From Chaetoderma sp. LZ-2023a (Eukaryota > Mollusca > Caudofoveata > Chaetodermatida > Chaetodermatidae), in assembly GCA_034401795.1 (NCBI GenBank), contig CM067371.1, positions 83,889,306 to 83,953,305 on the forward strand: a DNA stretch of 64,000 nt. The letters are read 5' to 3'. Under the pieces are notes generated by a model. The model was given only the letters and a program-made list of their open reading frames with translations. It was not told the DNA's origin and did no database searches. Shown here piece after piece: positions 62,591 through 64,000 of this stretch. Position 1 is the stretch's first letter, and each line of letters opens with the position of its first letter. Made by a program: the position numbers and the translations under genes.

Positions 62591-63091
62591 TTATGCGATC
62601 TTAAATGGCAGGCCAAAGAATTCAGACTTCTTCACCTCGGGTAGTTGGAGCTTTGCTGTTGCATTTGCTTGGCCATCTACCATGATATAGCTCAGGCCGA
62701 TGGTGCCTACTTTGAGATTCTCCCCATCTTGTTGAAATGAGCTCCGTGGTTTCAGGAAATCCTTAACCATGTCCTGTGCATAGGACTCTGCCATAACCTT
62801 GATGGCGCCAGCCTCATCGACTCCGAGCATACCTCGCATCACTGCCCTGTCTTTGATGTCAATTCCCTTGTATACAGTCTTGGCCTTGTTGATGGCTGAT
62901 TGTCCTACTGTGTCAGTGGTTCCGATGAGATCTCTGGCTGGGATAGTACCTCGGATCTCTCGAGGTTCTACCTTCTCATCAAAGTCTAGGAAGGAGATAG
63001 GGCAACAGTCTCATCTGAACTGAGGCGTGCATCGCCCAAGTGAGCGAGATCACCTAGCTCTTTGCTTTCTAGGTCTGTGAGTGACAGAGAC
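62591..63091 (-). pseudogene. Polinton capsid-module hypothetical protein
   Basis: From ATG 63,091 (MSLSLTDLESKELGDLAHLG), a frameshift near 62,990 leads into EVEP-type sequence (PREIRGTIPARDLIGTTDTV) and then the frame 62,591-62,842 (LGVDEAGAIKVMAESYAQDM; VKKSEFFGLPFKIA). About 165 residues. It abuts the next minus-strand gene within 6 bp, suggesting one transcription unit. No family is recognised. Confidence 0.5.
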
Positions 63092-63275
63092 ATTATTGGA
63101 GTATACAATATATATATATATTTATTAAACCTCGATATAGGCCACGATGATCTCGGCCATAGCACGCGTCGCTAGCCCTAGAACCACGGTTTCCATTAGA
63201 GGGATGCGTTCGCCCATGATCTTGGTGGCAACAATATAGGTAGAGCAGGATCTTATGCTCGTAGAGCAGGATCTA

Positions 63276-63401
63276 CTAGCGCCGGAGAAGACTGGTGATG
63301 AGCAATGCAATTGCCAGAACTGACACCACTTGTAGAGCTATCGTCCTGCTAGCAGTGATCTCATCGGAAACACTGCTGGGCTGGGTGGTGGGTGTCAGCA
63401 T
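63276..63401 (-). CDS. 41-residue single-pass membrane peptide
   Basis: ATG at 63,401, stop at 63,276. A Thr/Ser-rich start (MLTPTTQPSSVSDEITAS) is followed by IALQVVSVLAIALLITSLL, a good membrane span, ending Arg-Arg. It starts 4 bp after the stop of the larger upstream gene, in a phase that would follow on the same transcript. It is intact, but so short that chance is possible. Confidence 0.4.
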   Translation of the reverse strand: MLTPTTQPSSVSDEITASRTIALQVVSVLAIALLITSLLRR

Positions 63402-63404
63402 GGG

Positions 63405-64000
63405 TCACTGTTTGTTGTCCAGCACTCCCGCAGTTCCAGTCAGAATGACAGTCGGAATGACAGTCGGAACGATGGTAGGGATGACATGCGTGGCCGAGTT
63501 GATGTCAGTGTTAAACCCAAAGTGCACACCTGCGGAATTCCCCTCGACTATCATATTATTGTAGCCCCTAATCTTCAGACCCTCGACATTCACGATCATA
63601 TTGCTCAGAATAAGTCGTAGGTGTGGTGATATAGTGAAGTCGAGCTTACGACGGGCCTTCTGTAAGGCTTGCTGGAACTTGGCAATGAGGCTACTGTGAT
63701 CTGCAACAATGATCATGTCCTCAATGAGACTGTTGAACATAGCCTGCACCTCTTTTCCACTCACCCCATCTATGGAGTGGCGCAGCTTAGTCTGGGCTGT
63801 CAGGAGACAATAACATAATGCTTCTAAGGACTGGTTGATTCGGATGATCCCTGCTGGTGTGAGCCCTGAGGTTGTGTTTGGGATAAAGTATTTCCACGCT
63901 TCTGGATGGTCCTGCCTGATTCCGATGATATGCATATTCTGCACCAGTGCCCCAGGCTCTGAGTCTGGATTGAATGAGAACGCCGCTGTCTTCCGACGGC
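63405..64000 (-). CDS. Polinton capsid-module protein, truncated by window end
   Basis: Open from the window edge (AAFSFNPDSEPGALVQ...) through 198 codons to the stop at 63,405, so the N-terminus lies outside. Contains a helical middle (SSLIAKFQQALQKARRKLDF) and a C-terminal part ending in repeated Ile-Pro-Thr-Val units (VIPTIVPTVIPTV), encoded by a short DNA repeat. The longest uninterrupted gene piece of the cluster. Its place and length would suit a structural protein, but no family is recognised. It overlaps nothing and is followed directly by the 41-residue membrane peptide. Confidence 0.5.
   Translation of the reverse strand, partial: RRKTAAFSFNPDSEPGALVQNMHIIGIRQDHPEAWKYFIPNTTSGLTPAGIIRINQSLEALCYCLLTAQTKLRHSIDGVSGKEVQAMFNSLIEDMIIVADHSSLIAKFQQALQKARRKLDFTISPHLRLILSNMIVNVEGLKIRGYNNMIVEGNSAGVHFGFNTDINSATHVIPTIVPTVIPTVILTGTAGVLDNKQ

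Overview
The window is repeat-rich DNA from an animal nuclear genome. I find no convincing host gene in 64 kb. Nearly every recognisable coding stretch belongs to a transposable element: non-LTR retrotransposons (Tx1/L1-like and CR1/Jockey-like), a Ty3/gypsy-type retroelement family, Polinton/Maverick DNA transposons with virus-like genes, and Tc1 transposons, plus a tRNA-derived SINE array, small foldback elements and microsatellites. This mix suggests a marine invertebrate, perhaps a mollusc or other lophotrochozoan, but the sequence alone does not fix the species.

Layout. 1-8.7 kb: a decayed Tx1/L1-like LINE is split by a solo LTR (2165-6416, 4-bp duplication ATTC) and a CR1-like LINE. 8.7-12.9 kb: tandem and dispersed repeats and a LINE 3' end. 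12.9-16.6 kb: an isolated LTR of the same family. 17.3-24.6 kb: a minus-strand CR1-like LINE (PHD finger, endonuclease, RT) and a separate ORF1, with a SINE tandem array and three foldback elements between them. 25,875-35,811: one insertion of the large LTR element on the minus strand, bounded by GTTA duplications. 36,205-38,714: a 2.5-kb internally deleted Polinton. 38,721-49,549: a second copy of the LTR element, retaining a gypsy pol. 49,550 to the window end: a large degenerate Polinton carrying two Tc1 copies.

The most interesting system is the LTR element family. Its LTRs are about 3.3-3.6 kb (TGTAG...CTACA) with a CCAAT/CCAAT/CRE/TATA promoter. Between pol and the polypurine tract lies an accessory gene for a two-C2H2-finger protein. 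That gene has its own internal promoter with the same CRE-8 bp-TATAAAAGGAG layout as the LTR. This resembles the plan of complex retroviruses (two promoters, accessory DNA-binding protein) built on a Ty3/gypsy pol. The family has six LTR copies here (the 5' and 3' LTRs of one element, two isolated LTRs, one linked to pol, and split pieces of one of these), in two divergence groups.

The Polinton region encodes protein-primed DNA polymerase, a retroviral-type integrase, a packaging ATPase and several capsid-module candidates, almost all broken by stops and frameshifts. The only intact mobile-element protein is the Tc1 transposase at 57,381-58,406, in a 1657-bp element with matching inverted ends and TA flanks.
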